A stretch of 64,000 nt of DNA, taken from NCBI GenBank assembly GCA_034509755.1, contig CM067555.1:6952142-7016141 (forward strand), in the 5' to 3' direction. This document shows, piece after piece, positions 1 through 11,400 of this stretch. This stretch comes from Anisodus tanguticus. Its lineage: Eukaryota; Streptophyta; Magnoliopsida; Solanales; Solanaceae. The notes under the pieces are model-generated. The model was not told the DNA's origin and did no database searches. It worked only from the letters and a program-made list of their open reading frames with translations. The number at the start of each line of letters is the position of its first letter. The first letter of the stretch is position 1. Position numbers and translations under genes: made by a program.

Positions 1-116
1 TGGAGACTACTACTCAACTGAGAAAAGCTCGCCTCTACTCCATCGAAAGCTCTTAATCCAATTCATATTTTTATAGGTGGTGTATTGCTCTGTAGAATAC
101 ACTTGATGATTGGAGC

Positions 117-387
117 CATGGGCGAATTTATGTAGAAAAAATAGGTCAATGAAACCATGTCACCCGACTAAACTCGGTATATTATGTGTATAATTCTTAA
201 AATATATCTAATATTAACTGAAGGAACCCATAGTCAAACTAGATTGGGTGGTGCAGTGAGTTTAATTCCTTAAGGTTGAGAGATCGAACCCAACTTACTG
301 CACTTTTACGTCTTTTTTTTTAATTTCTAAAGAAACCTTTAAAAACAATGGTGCACCCATCCTCTTGAAATCCTGGATTCGCCTTTG
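117..387. mobile_element. Degenerate hAT-type MITE
   Basis: The right end, read outward on the minus strand, is a GGCGAATCCAGGATTT-type terminus, a pattern I associate with a common nightshade hAT MITE. The left end carries the inverted partner GGGCGAATTT. Possible 8-bp flanks (ATTGGAGC and ATTTGGAC) agree only with a gap, so the duplication has decayed. The interior near 238-300 has a weak tRNA-like B-box (GATCGAACCC). It is non-coding. The boundaries are uncertain. Confidence 0.4.
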
Positions 388-599
388 ATTTGGACCTATA
401 TGTGTGTGGAGTTAGACCGCTCCTATAAAATTATGACAAATTTCTAGAGCACTCATGACTTTTGTGTCTTTTTTTTAATTTCTAAAGTAGCCTTTAAAAG
501 CAATGGTGCACTCATCCTCTTGAAATTCTGGATTCACCTCTGATTTAGACCTATATGCCGCTCCTATGAAATTATGACAAATTTCTAGAGCACTCATGA
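310..599. repeat. Direct tandem duplication, about 145 bp per unit
   Basis: Bases 310-465 and 466-599 are two diverged copies of one segment. Both begin with GTCTTTTTTT and run through CAATGGTGCAC, CCTCTTGAAAT, GGATT, GACCTATATG and TTTCTAGAGCACTCATGA. The second copy lacks about 15 bases near the middle. The unit includes the right terminus of the adjacent MITE, so the duplication happened after that insertion. Confidence 0.75.
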
Positions 600-678
600 A
601 TACCATGCGCATGCATGGCCTATAGTAAAACCGCGACAAACAACAGAGCATATGAAGTTATAATGTGATGGATAAGAC

Positions 679-1015
679 CAGAGCCGTCCCTGGGGCGGTC
701 AATGCGGCGCCGCCGCACAGGGCCCCAAGCCGGCGGGGCCTCCGCCCCAGAATTTTCATTTTTTTATTGGTTTCAAATATTAAGATATGTATTAACAATG
801 CCTCCAATCTTATTAATGAGAGTTGTAGCCTAGCGATTGAGGGCTCCTTTTAAAATTCCTTCCCTAGTGAGAGGTCGCGTGTTCGAATCCAATGAGCAGC
901 GAAAGGTTTTTTTTTTAATATTGATTAATTAGTTAATTATAATTTTTCATGTGAATAAAAAAGGGCCTCTTTTTGTTTCTCGCACCGGGCCCTTAAAAGT
1001 ATAGGAATGGCCCTG
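679..1015. mobile_element. hAT MITE with perfect 8-bp target duplication and a tRNA-like core
   Basis: The element starts CAGAGCCGTCCCT and ends AGGAATGGCCCTG, an imperfect terminal inverted repeat with CAG...CTG ends. It is flanked on both sides by GATAAGAC (671-678 and 1016-1023). An 8-bp duplication and CAG/CTG ends are hallmarks of the hAT superfamily. At 337 bp it encodes nothing. Its middle contains an A-box-like TAGCCTAGCGAT (826-837) and a B-box-like GTTCGAATCC (881-890), spaced as in a tRNA or SINE head. The small reading frame across 665-853 is a chance product of the GC-rich end. Confidence 0.85.
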
Positions 1016-1023
1016 GATAAGAC

Positions 1024-2495
1024 ATTGAATTTACAAAAGAATTTTTGGTTGATAGAAGTTCTGAAAATTCACCAATTATTCTGTAAGTTTAATCTTATTA
1101 TATCTAGGTCTGGCTCATAGTCCAAGAGACACCAAATTCGATGCATTATGCGCATTTGTGAAAACCCAACAAAAACACTCTTCTCTATTTTTTTATCCTT
1201 AATATTCCTTTTGAGATATGTGGGAGATTTGTTAGAAGAAAATGAGAATGATATCTCAAAAGGGAAGTGTCCTCATTGACTAAGAAAATGTCCCGATCCA
1301 TTATTTGGATATTAGTGTGAAGGAAATGTTCAGATTCTTCCTTCAGAAAGTTAATGTGTCATAATACCATGAGTCTATTTCTAACTGTTACTAGCCATTA
1401 TTAGAGTTCTGACAATTATTCATCTTTATAACATGCTGATTTTTCTTACCTATATAAACACATCATTTTCTTTTAGATGGTGAGACCAAAAATAAAAAAA
1501 CTGTTCTACCTTTCTTTCTAACCTCTGTTGGGTTCTCTTCTTGAATTATGCTTTGTTGTTTCTGCTCCTAGTTTATACTAAAAGAGCTTGTTGAATCCTT
1601 GGCGATGCACCTTTATCGGTGAAATATCCTTAAGGACAATGTGATTGACATGTTTTCAACATCTTCCAACCAATGATCTGATTATCCAGCAACATGAGTC
1701 TCCTGAGCTTTGTATATATCTATTAACATGGAGATGACAATTTATGGAAGCTTTGTAGGAGTAGCTAGAGGAACATTATAGTGTCTACTGATTTTAGTTA
1801 CTAAGGCATGTACTAAAGAGTAGTTGGAAAATAAAAGGTTCAACTCATCTGGTCAGTTATAATTAGAATTAATTCAAACCATCTTTGGCAGGGTGAGGAG
1901 GTGGAATTTTTCTAAGTCCTAGCCCTGTCAAAAAGTTGGGCTAGTAGGCTCAAGGCTGTAGCAGGAGAGTTAATTTGGCATTTGATCATAAATGTGCTGT
2001 TAAAGTCTTTATTAGGTTGGTCTAAGTCATTCCTGCGGGAACACAGACTTGTTGCGTGGTTCTATTGAGCAGAGATACATTCTTTGTAGGTCCATGGCAG
2101 CTATTAAATGTACTTGGTAAGAGAGCATGTAATTTCTCAATTTCCACTTCGATGTTCCTGTATCTTTTCTATGACTGTTCTAGGAGATGGATGATTTGCC
2201 TAAATGATGAAGGAGCCTTTTGTTTGTTTGAATGAAACTCTTCTTCAGAATCTAGAGTTTAATTTTGTTATTTTCTTTGTCTTTGTGATTTGATTAACTC
2301 GCTGAAGAAATTTATTCTTTATTTGGTGGTGTAGTAGGAAAGTGAGTAGCAAATGTCATCTATAATAAAATGAAAAAAAATCCTTCTTCAAAGAAACCAA
2401 CTTTTGATTTTTGAATTTGTACGATTATGCTTTAGGTTGTTTGAGAAACCAGTTAGTTTATATATATATGCATTAAGTTTGGAAATCTTATGCAG
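1024..2495. other. AT-rich stretch without a recognised gene
   Basis: I see no long reading frame, terminal repeat pair or RNA gene here. A TATATAA motif lies near 1453 and could belong to a decayed LTR or promoter, but no partner repeat is visible. The stretch may contain introns of the gene whose possible 3' exons follow at 2496-3418. Confidence 0.4.
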
Positions 2496-3418
2496 GAAAT
2501 ATGGAAGGGTCACATCAAAGTGTTTAGAAAAGGCCCGCAAATCCTTTGGAACTGATGAGGATCTTCTACTGGTAAATTAAGCTGCGTTTGCAAATTTTCC
2601 TGTGACATGAAAGAATGAAGGTCCATCTAGTCATACTTGTTGCTGAATGTTGATTGAGATGCCTGCTTCAGTATCATTTTATTTAATCTGAGACTTGTTT
2701 AATTATTGATGACTATGCAATCAAATTCACTTTAGTTATTGCTTTGCAAACGCATGCATTGTCATAAAGCATTTATTTTTTTATAAGGAAAACAAGATAT
2801 AGTAAAGGGGCATTCCTAGAACTGAACTTGGGACCTCTCTCACCAAAAAGCATTCATTTGCTTGCAGAAGAAGTGTCATAATTGCTCTTTCCTGGTTTGT
2901 AACTTTACGGGGAAGACGCTTTCCTATGTGAACACTAGTTAACTACTTTGGATTTGATCGTTTGATAAAGAAGTAAAAAATGTATCAAATATTATAAGAG
3001 CTTCAATCAAGTACGAACAACAAATGAAATCTCAGAACATACTGCAGATTTTGCAATACCTGTAAACAGCTGGTGATGATATTAATAAAGTTAGTTATCA
3101 TTCTTTTTGCTATATGACTACCAATCTACTCAAGTCTTCCCCGTATCCCTCATTAGGTTATGAAAGCTTTAATCAAATATGACAATAACCTGCTAAAGGA
3201 GGAAGTGGTAGATGTAGTTACTCTACAGTTATATTCTTCTTTTCCAGTAGTTCTATTATTTCCCTTACTATTCCTGGTTTGTTGGATTTCAGATGTTGAA
3301 GATGTCTCGATGATATTCTTAAGTTTTTATCTCTTGAATGCAGATCCGTGTAGAAAGAGAGGAGACTAAAAGCAGCAATCAAGATCATGGTGATGACTGT
3401 ATAAGACAGTTACTCTAA
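2496..3418 (+). CDS. Possible 3'-terminal exons of an unidentified gene
   Basis: Three short stretches look like exons. The first is 2496-2571, preceded by TTATGCAG and followed by GTAAAT; it reads KYGRVTSKCLEKARKSFG and continues about seven more residues. The second is 3157-3207, preceded by CATTAG and followed by GTAGAT; it reads VMKALIKYDNNLLKEEV. The third is 3344-3418, preceded by TGAATGCAG; it starts IRVEREETKSSNQDHG and ends in TAA. All three junctions are phase 0, so they join in frame into a charged helical tail of about 66 residues. I do not recognise the family. Upstream exons are not identified and may lie outside the window. This could also be a relic. Confidence 0.35.
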
Positions 3419-3883
3419 AAAGTAGAAATAGACTGCCTGATTGCTGATTATATCCTTTATTGTTGTTGTATATTCAAGTTAGGTAATAGCAGCATGAACT
3501 TAAGGATTCTCAAAGAATCCTTATATAGTGAGATTTATTAAGAAATCCAGGGCCTCCTTAATGCATGGGAAAGGGAAAGACTCTGTGCTATTCATGATTG
3601 ACAATAGATGGATAAATACCTTGTGAATTTGTTCCTGAATTGAGAATCTATTCAATCAATAAATGTGATTATTTTTTATTTAAATGGATCATAACAGTTG
3701 TAGATCACAAAAAAGCAAGAGTTATCTTTGTATACTGCACATTTATGTGTTCGTAGTCTTAGTATATGTGCACCAATAGAACTTAATGCCAAGTCCATTG
3801 TATTTGATTGATTGTACACACGGTTTAGAGACATCAGACATCTGGAGATATTGTTAGCCATGGTTTTTCTTTCTTCTACCACA
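3419..3883. other. Non-coding stretch, possible 3' UTR and unknown repeat
   Basis: It follows the possible stop codon at 3416-3418 and runs to the broken end of the minus-strand copia element. A 68-codon minus-strand frame at 3676-3882 shows no recognisable domain. The expected 3' LTR of the copia element is not here, so that end of the element was lost. Confidence 0.4.
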
Positions 3884-6800
3884 TCATATGATCCGTCTGA
3901 TAGTTGCTAATTCAATATGTTTAGTGCGTTGATGGTGGATGGGATTCCCTGAGAGGTAGATTGCACTAATATTATCACAGTATACTATTGTTGCAGTCGG
4001 AATAGGGCAATGAAGTTCAAGTAACAGGTTCCGAATCCAACATGAGTCAGATACAACATTGGCCACAACACGATATTCTGCTTCAGCACTTGAGCGTGAT
4101 ATTGTGGCCTGTCTTTTTTAGGACCACGAGATTAAATTGTCACTAAGGAAAACGCAATACCCGAAGGTGAATCATCTTGTATCCGGACATCCTGCCCAAT
4201 ATACATCAGTGTAAGTAACAAGTTTGGAAATAGAGGACGGGTATAGATGTAATCCATACTCCAGAGTGCCCTGAATATATCGCACAATGCGTTTCAGAGC
4301 ATGCATATGTTCCTCCATTGGATTATGCATGAATAGACACACTTGTTGCACTGCATATGTAATATCTGTCCTGGTGAATGTGAGATATTGTAAAGCTCCT
4401 GCTATGCTGCGGTATAACGTTGGATCAGCAAAAGGTTTGCTAGAGATAACACTCAATTTTGACTTTGTGTCGACCGGAGTTGCCGAAGGTTTGCAGAAAT
4501 ACATCCCAGCTCGTTCCACGATTTCTGATGCATACTTCTTCTGAGAGAGAAATAATCCACCTGTATGTCGGGTCACAGCAATCCCTAGAAAGTAGTGGAG
4601 TGGGCCAAGATCTTTCATAGCGAATTTAGAGTTGTGACATGATATTCTTGCGAAGAGAGTCTGAAGATGCTGTTAGAATAATGTCATCCACATATAGAAG
4701 AAGATAAGCAGTATAATTACCCTGATGATAGATAAACAGGTAATTATCTGAACGGCTGTGAGAAAAACACATGTGTGATACAAAATCTGCAAACCTCTTA
4801 TACCAAGCCCTGGGGACCTGCTTGAGGCCATATAATGATTTGTTGAGCAAACACACATGGTTGGGATATTTAGGATCCATGTATCCCAACGGTTGGTGCA
4901 TGTAAACAGTCTCATTAAGGTGTCCATGGAGGAAGGCATTTTTGACATCCAATTGATGAAGTGACCATCCTTTTGAGAGAGACAGGCTGAGAACTGTTTT
5001 GATAGTTGCAGGTTTGACCACTGGACTGAATGTTTCCCCGCAATTTACACCAACCTGATGTGTCTTCCCATCACATACAAGACGGGCTTTATGCCGCTCA
5101 AAAGTTCAATCAGATTTTTCTTTATGGCTAAAAATCCACATAGATCGAATTATATTAGCATTAGATGGACGAGGTACTAAATCACATGTCCTATTTGTAA
5201 TTAGAGCATGATATTCATCATCCATGGCCATTTTCCAATTCGGGTCTTTTAGAGCAGACACTGGATTACGAGGCAAAGGTGATTTCGGGACCTGGGTGTG
5301 AAGGCTATATTTGGCATTGAGTTTGACAATTCCATGTTGACTACGGGTGACCGGACGATGTGTTGGGCCAGTGGACTGGACGCCACTGACTGAGGAGTGA
5401 GAAACCGAGGGTCCAGAAGGCTGCATTACCGGAGCTGAAATTGGGCCCGTAGTGGTGGATCGGCCCAATGGGCTCGAATTACGTGTTCAACACTAGTAAT
5501 AGGTACCGAGCTGTGAACAAAATGTGTTAGATACGAAAGCTTATCATCATCCAAAAAATCATAGTTATGAGTCCCGATGGCATGTATCTTAGCAAATGGA
5601 AAAATTATTTCATCAAAGATTACATGACGACTTATAAAGATTCTTTTGGAAGAAATGTCATAACATTGGTAACCTCGATGATGAGTAGGATATCCCAAGA
5701 ACACACATGAAGTAGACCGGGCTTGGAGTTTTGTGATTGTGGTAGATGGAAAGAGGGGGTAGCAAAGACAACCAAACACTCTTAAGAGATGATATGTGGG
5801 CTCTCGCTCGTAAAGCATTTTTAGGGGAGCTTGGTATGATAGATTCTTATGAGGAATGACATTCAACAGATAAGTGGCCATTTGGTGATGCCAAAATATA
5901 GGGGGAAGTGAAGCATGAGAAATAGATGTTCTAACAATATTGTTAATGGTTCTAATTTTGCGTTCCACCTTCCCATTTTGTGATGAAGTATGAGGACAAG
6001 ACAAACAAAACTGAAGACCATTTGTTTTGAAAAAATCCCAAAACTGTTTATTGTCAAACTCCCCCCCATTGTCACATTGAATATTTTTGATATCACGTTC
6101 AAATTGAGTTCGGGTGAATGCTCTAAAAGTGAGAAACGTGAAAAACACTTGTGATTTTTTCGATAAAGGGAATGTCCACAAATAGTAAGAGTAGTCATCA
6201 AGTATAAGCAAATAATATATATGACCAGAAGAACTCAAAACAGGTGATGTCCAAATATCACAATGTAAAATATCAAATGGCAAAAGAGTGCATGAAGTAG
6301 AGGAAATAAATGGCAACTTAACATGTTTACCAAGTGTGCAAGAATGACACTTATTTAGAGTCCGTGTTTGGGTACAAGAAATAAAATTATTTTGTTTAAG
6401 AGAAGCCAAAACAGCCTCTCCCGGATGTCCCAAACGTTGGTGCCATAAAGATGGTGCCAAGGCTGTAAAAACATAAGGAAACTTGGATTGTTGTGTTGAC
6501 AGATTTATTGGATAGAGCTCCTCCTTGCTATCACATCTCATGAGAAGCTTCCCCGTCTGAAATTCATGCACGGAAAAGCCAAAGGGGTCAAACCAGACAG
6601 ATACCCAATTATCAGTTGTAAACTTTCTAACAGAAACTAAGTTTTTGATTAATTTGGGAGCATGAAGGACATTCTTTAAAATTAGGGGTGGGTTTGGTGG
6701 TGACAATTTGCTAGACCATAACCTTTTATTGAAATTGAATGGTCATTTCTGACAATTATTCCATTATCATTGCTCAAATTAAATTAGGACGAGAGATTAC

Positions 6801-6885
6801 CTTGGGAGAACGTCATATGTGACGTCGCTCCGAAGTCCATATACCAATTTGAATCCGGTGGATTAAGTCCAAGAGTGAGTAACTA
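3884..6885 (-). pseudogene. Ty1-copia gag-pol remnant (PR-INT-RT-RH), Ale/Retrofit-like
   Basis: Read on the minus strand, from high to low coordinates: protease near 6720-6885 with DFGATSHMT where the family has D-T/S-G-A; GAG-pre-integrase and integrase zinc region WHQRLGHPG...CHSC (about 6330-6470); integrase core with CDIW, CDNGGEF and KVERK (6250-5950); a Pro/Ser-rich linker; reverse transcriptase (about 5100-4200) with QLDVKNAFLHG, SLYGLKQ and an intact YVDD; and RNase H with SSAEAEYR near 4090 and YCDNISAIYL near 3970. Frameshifts and stops break it at about 5450, 5100, 4620 and 4170, and RNase H ends abruptly near 3890. gag is missing. The protease change and these breaks make it non-functional. 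Lineage is inferred from motif wording only. Confidence 0.88.
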
Positions 6886-7544
6886 TAATATCAGATTACT
6901 CAATTTATTTTAAGATAACAATTAGCTGACAAATACATTTCGTTTTTTATTCATCAAAACTCACATAGCTCAACAATTCTTGTACAAAAAATGCTAATTA
7001 CCATCTTAAGTAGCTGATTACATAGCACGACCACTAATAGACCATCGGTACTACCATTGCTATTGTACTCCATTTACCATTCCTAAACTAATATAGTGCG
7101 TAGTATTGTTTATTGTACTCCATTTGAATTTGAAAAACTGTTAGAAGAATCTCAACATTGAAAATAAACGTTTAGTTTTCAAAATGGATTTAAATGAAAT
7201 CGTCAAATCCATTCTCAATGATTAATAAGTCAAACACATTTCTAAACCAAACCCAAAATTCGAAAGACGATTACGTTAAAGCAATTAATTTAGGAGTAGT
7301 TTAATTATGCCATAAACAATGACGAGTGTTAACCATTTGTTGCATGGATTTGATGGCGTTTTTATTCTCAACTGGGCCCCTCCTCTCACCATTGCCTAAC
7401 AGTGGAGTCGGAAATTTGTTTCTTAGCCGGCAGAGAAAAGCAAGTCAACCCTAGATTTATTGAAATACTAGAAAACTAATTTTATTTGAGTTTTGAGTTT
7501 TTTTTATATAATATTTTAAAATTTTAAAAGAATTTGTTTGATAT
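6886..7544. other. AT-rich filler where copia gag should be
   Basis: It lies between the protease remnant and the 5' LTR of the minus-strand copia element, where about 1.2 kb of leader and gag are expected. The part next to the LTR (about 7380-7544) could be the element's leader, including a degenerate primer site on the minus strand (ATATCAAACAAATT after the LTR end). The rest has no gag signal, so gag was deleted or replaced. Confidence 0.45.
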
Positions 7545-7689
7545 TGAAAGAGAATAATTCATTGATTATTTTCATTGATGTAATAGGTTTATATATATGA
7601 TATACAATAGTAAACCTAGCCTATAATTACGAAAATCAATTATAAATTTTCCTAATACTAAAGATTACTACCATAATTACAGATGTATA
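7545..7689 (-). repeat. Partial 5' LTR of the minus-strand copia element
   Basis: This segment is the reverse complement of the LTR at 12855-13057. Shared blocks include CCTAATACTAAAGATTACT, CCATAATTACAGATGTA and GATATACAATAGTAAACCTA. Its downstream end (TTTCA on the minus strand) is intact. Its upstream end is cut off at 7689 by the adjacent LINE-like fragment. Confidence 0.85.
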
Positions 7690-8177
7690 ATATCACTAAT
7701 AATATCAACAACATACCCAGTGAAATCCCACACCGTGGAGTCTGGGGAGGGTAGAGTATACACAGACGTTACCTCCACTTTGATAGGTAGAGCGGTTGTT
7801 TCCGGGAGACCCTCGGCTCAAGACAAAGCATAATCACAAGCAAGACAATCAAAACAAAGCAAGAGTAAAGAGTAAAGTAAGAGAAACGGTCAGACTCAGA
7901 TAAGGAATTAAAGCAGTATAAAGTTCATTCGAACAAAAGGGAGCAGTAGCTAACACAACTAAATAAGCTAAACAAAATACACTAAAGAACACATAACAGC
8001 AGAAATCAAACTACAGTGAATTATAAAGCAATAATGTGCTTATAGGTGTGATAGGCTAATCGGTCCTACAGTAATCACACTACAACTATCAATTTGTAAG
8101 AATAAGTAGGACTACACTCGAGTACCTACTACTCTTCTACCCTAATATGTGTCCTCTACAACCTCCTATCTAAGGTC
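7690..8177 (-). mobile_element. 3' end of a LINE-like (RTE-type) or TS-SINE-related retroposon
   Basis: Read on the minus strand it ends ...CCGGAAACAACCGCTC, then a CTACCCTCCCCAGACTCC block, GTGGGATTTCACTGGGTATG and a short TTG-repeat tail. That tail is typical of nightshade TS-type SINEs and of the RTE-like LINEs thought to share their 3' ends. The fragment is about 490 bp, longer than a TS SINE, so a 5'-truncated LINE tail is my preferred reading. It sits exactly between two opposed copia LTRs. Confidence 0.5.
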
Positions 8178-8291
8178 ATTATTAGGAAAATGTATATTTA
8201 ATTTCCGTAATTATAGACTAGATTTACTATTGTATATCATGTATATAAACCTATTACATTAATGAAATAATCAAGGGATTATTCTCTTTCA
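8178..8291 (+). repeat. Partial 5' LTR and primer site of the plus-strand copia element
   Basis: It matches the 3' part of the LTR at 12855-13057, starting at TATTAGGAAAATGTATATT, and ends TCTCTTTCA. The next bases, TGGTATCAACAG from 8292, are a slightly mutated initiator-Met-tRNA primer binding site (family form TGGTATCAGAG). The first part of the LTR is missing. Confidence 0.85.
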
Positions 8292-8463
8292 TGGTATCAA
8301 CAGTCTAGGGCAAACTTTTCCTTCTCCAAAAATATACCACTTCTGCCGCCCTACTCCCCCTTGGTCGTCGGTCGTCCCTCCCTCTCCCTTTAATTTTTTT
8401 CCCGAAACCCTAATTCTCCTCTTGTTCTTCCATCATATCTACCACAAAGAACACATTTCATCA

Positions 8464-11400
8464 TGCCCTTGCAGTCTCCAATATCAAGAACAACATCCCT
8501 ATCATTTTTTAGATGGAAAATATCCAGTACGCGACGTGGACAGAACTATTTAAAATTCACGAAAGGTCTAATAGAGTCCTCCATCACATCGTCAAACGGG
8601 AAAAAGGAAAGGAGAAGGTTCCTTCCACCGATGATGAAATAGAGTTGTGGGCAACTCTGGATGCTACGGTGCTCCAATGAATTTATTCTACCATCTCTAC
8701 GAACCTCTTACAAACAATAATCGAACCCGATGCCACGACAATGGAAGCTTGAAATAGGTTGCGTGATATTTTTCAAGATAACAAAAATTATGTGCCATGA
8801 CCCTTGAGCAAGAATTCTCCTACATAAATATGGAGGATTTTCCAAATGCATCAGCCTATTGTCAAAGGCTCAAGGAGTTGTCGGATCAACTCAAAAATGT
8901 GGGAGCGTCCGTCAAGAATGATCGTCTAGTTCTTCATATGGTTGCAGGCCTCTCCGAGGCATATAATGAGGTTGACACTCTTCTTCGCCAAAGCAATCAT
9001 CTCCCACCGTTCTACCAGGCTCGTTCCATGCTCACTTGAGAAGAAGCAGGATTGGCTAAAAAGGTGGCTACTGGAGCCAATTCCACCATGATGGTGGCCA
9101 CGTCTCGCGAAATTGATGACTCTTAATCGTTCTTTGAAAATGATGGTCAAAATTGTGGAAAAAAGCATGGTGGCGGATGTGGCGGTGGCAAGGGTGGTGG
9201 TCACGGCAGCAACGGCTGCAACAGTGGCGGACGAGCAGCCAGCAGTGGCGGTCAATAGGGGACCGAGCCACTGAACCCCTGGCAGCAGGCTTGGGCCGCT
9301 GGGAAATGGCCCTGGGCCCAACCTTGGGCCAATGGGCAGTGGCCCATGTCGCCCTGCCCAGTTCCCGTCCCAGTTTCAACTTGGGCCAAGCCCAATGGAT
9401 AGTAGAGGCAGCAATATCCTGGGCCTCGTAATTACACGACCTGGCAGCAGCCTGGCTTGCTTAGGCCTCGACCAAAATAAGCCTTCGTTGTTGCGGGCCC
9501 AGCAACAACCCGACCCACACAAATATCGAGGCGGCAATGCATACACTTGGGCTAAATTCTTCGGGTACAAATTGGTGCATGGACACCGGTGCTACTTCTC
9601 ATATGACGTCTGCACCATGTAATCTCTCATCTTATTTCAATTTGAACAAAAATCGTGACATAATTGTTGGTAATTGTAATTCAATTCTAATTCGTAGTTA
9701 TGGTCACACAAATTTATCTCTCCCGAACTCACCCTTAGCCTTTAAAATGTCCTTCATGCTCCCCACTTATTTAAAAATTTGGTGTTTGTTTGGAAATTTA
9801 CTTGATAATTGAATTTCTGTTGACTTTGACTCTTTTGGATTTTCTGTGAAGGTTTTATCGACGGAGATACCTCTGATGAGATGTGATAGTTGGGGCGAGA
9901 TCTATCTCATCACCACCTCCACCTCCACCGTTAATGTTTGCCGCCTTAGCACCTTCTTTATGGCATGCACGTTTGGAGTCATTCGGGTGCGTCTGTTCTT
10001 TCTCCCTTAAAACAATAAATTTATTGAGTGTAATAGTATGCGTAGTACTAATGTTTGTCTTATTGTCCGCTTGGAAAACATGTTAAATTGTCGTTTGTTG
10101 CCTTCAATTCTAGTACTTTGTTGTCATTTGATATTATTCATAGTGATTTGTGGACATCTCTCGTTTTGAGCTTTTTGAGCCACCGTTATTATGTGTTATT
10201 TTTGGATGATTATTTTAATTTTTTGTGGACATTTCCATTATCTAACAAGTCTCCACTTTATTCCACATTCCTATCATTAGAACATTTATCCGTATCCAAT
10301 TTGAACGAAAATTAAAAATATTCAATGTGATAATAGAAGTGAATTTGATAATGGACCATTTAGGGAATTTTATAAGGTTAATGGTATATCTTTTTGGTTT
10401 TCTTGTTCATATACATCCTCACAAAATGAGAAAAGCCGAGAGAAAAATATGTATCATTAATAATATTGTTCGGACATTACTAGCTCATGCTTCATTACCA
10501 CCTTCATTTTGGAATCATGCATTACAAATAGCTACTTACCTTCTTAATATACTCCCTAACAAAGGATTAACATACCAATCTCCACCCAAAATTATTTATC
10601 ACAAAAAATTATCGTATTCTGATCTTAGGGTGTTTGAGTGTTTATGTTATCATCTCTTTCCCTCCACTACAACAAATAAACTATAAACCCGCTCTACCAC
10701 TTGTGTGTTTTTGGTTATCCGTCTAATTATTGTGGTTACAAATATTATAATTTATCCTCTAATAAAATCATAATTAGTCGCCATGTCATTTTTTGATGAA
10801 ATCCAATTTCCGTTTGCTAAGTTGCATAATTCCGTGTCTAATACTTATAATTTTCTGGATGATGGGCTCTCACCGTATGTGATCCACCATTTGGTCCGGC
10901 CTACATATCGGGATTTGGACCAACAACCAGCAGGCCCAATGCCTATTGGCATAGAACCTTCCTGTGATCAAATTCAGCCAGTAGGCTTATTGCCTGCTGG
11001 CCCAAACTCCTCCGTCATCAAATTCTGTCAATAGTCCCATTGCTTGCCGGCCCATTTTTCTCTTTCGGTGAGTCTCTGCCAGCAGGCCCAATGCCTGCTA
11101 TCCCAGTTTCCGTCACACAACCCTTTTGGACCAGCAATCCCACAGCCTACTGGCCCAACCCGTGACCCCCTCTCGATCCAGTCAGTTCCGACGTCACTAC
11201 ACCGACCCAGGTCCGGCCCACTTTTATTCCGAGTCAAGAGCCCGTTACTCGTAGCCAATGGGTTATCTTTAGACCAAAATGTCATTTTAATCTCAACTCT
11301 AATGTCACTAAATCACCCCTACCACGTAATCCCGTGTCTGCCGTTCGTGAGCGAGTTGGAAATGGACATGGATGATGAATATAATGCTCTTATTAAAAAT

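Noticed and set aside
665..853. 62-codon frame over the hAT MITE
   Set aside because: It spans the target duplication and the GC-rich MITE end, has no domain, and is explained by the transposon.
826..895. tRNA gene
   Set aside because: A- and B-box-like motifs are present but no cloverleaf arms pair, and the sequence lies inside a MITE.
5863..6201. 112-codon minus-strand frame
   Set aside because: It is the other-frame shadow of the copia integrase region.
9068..9570. Several overlapping frames on both strands
   Set aside because: They come from the Gly/Trp/Pro-rich, GC-richer tail of copia gag; only the plus-strand gag reading has matching motifs.
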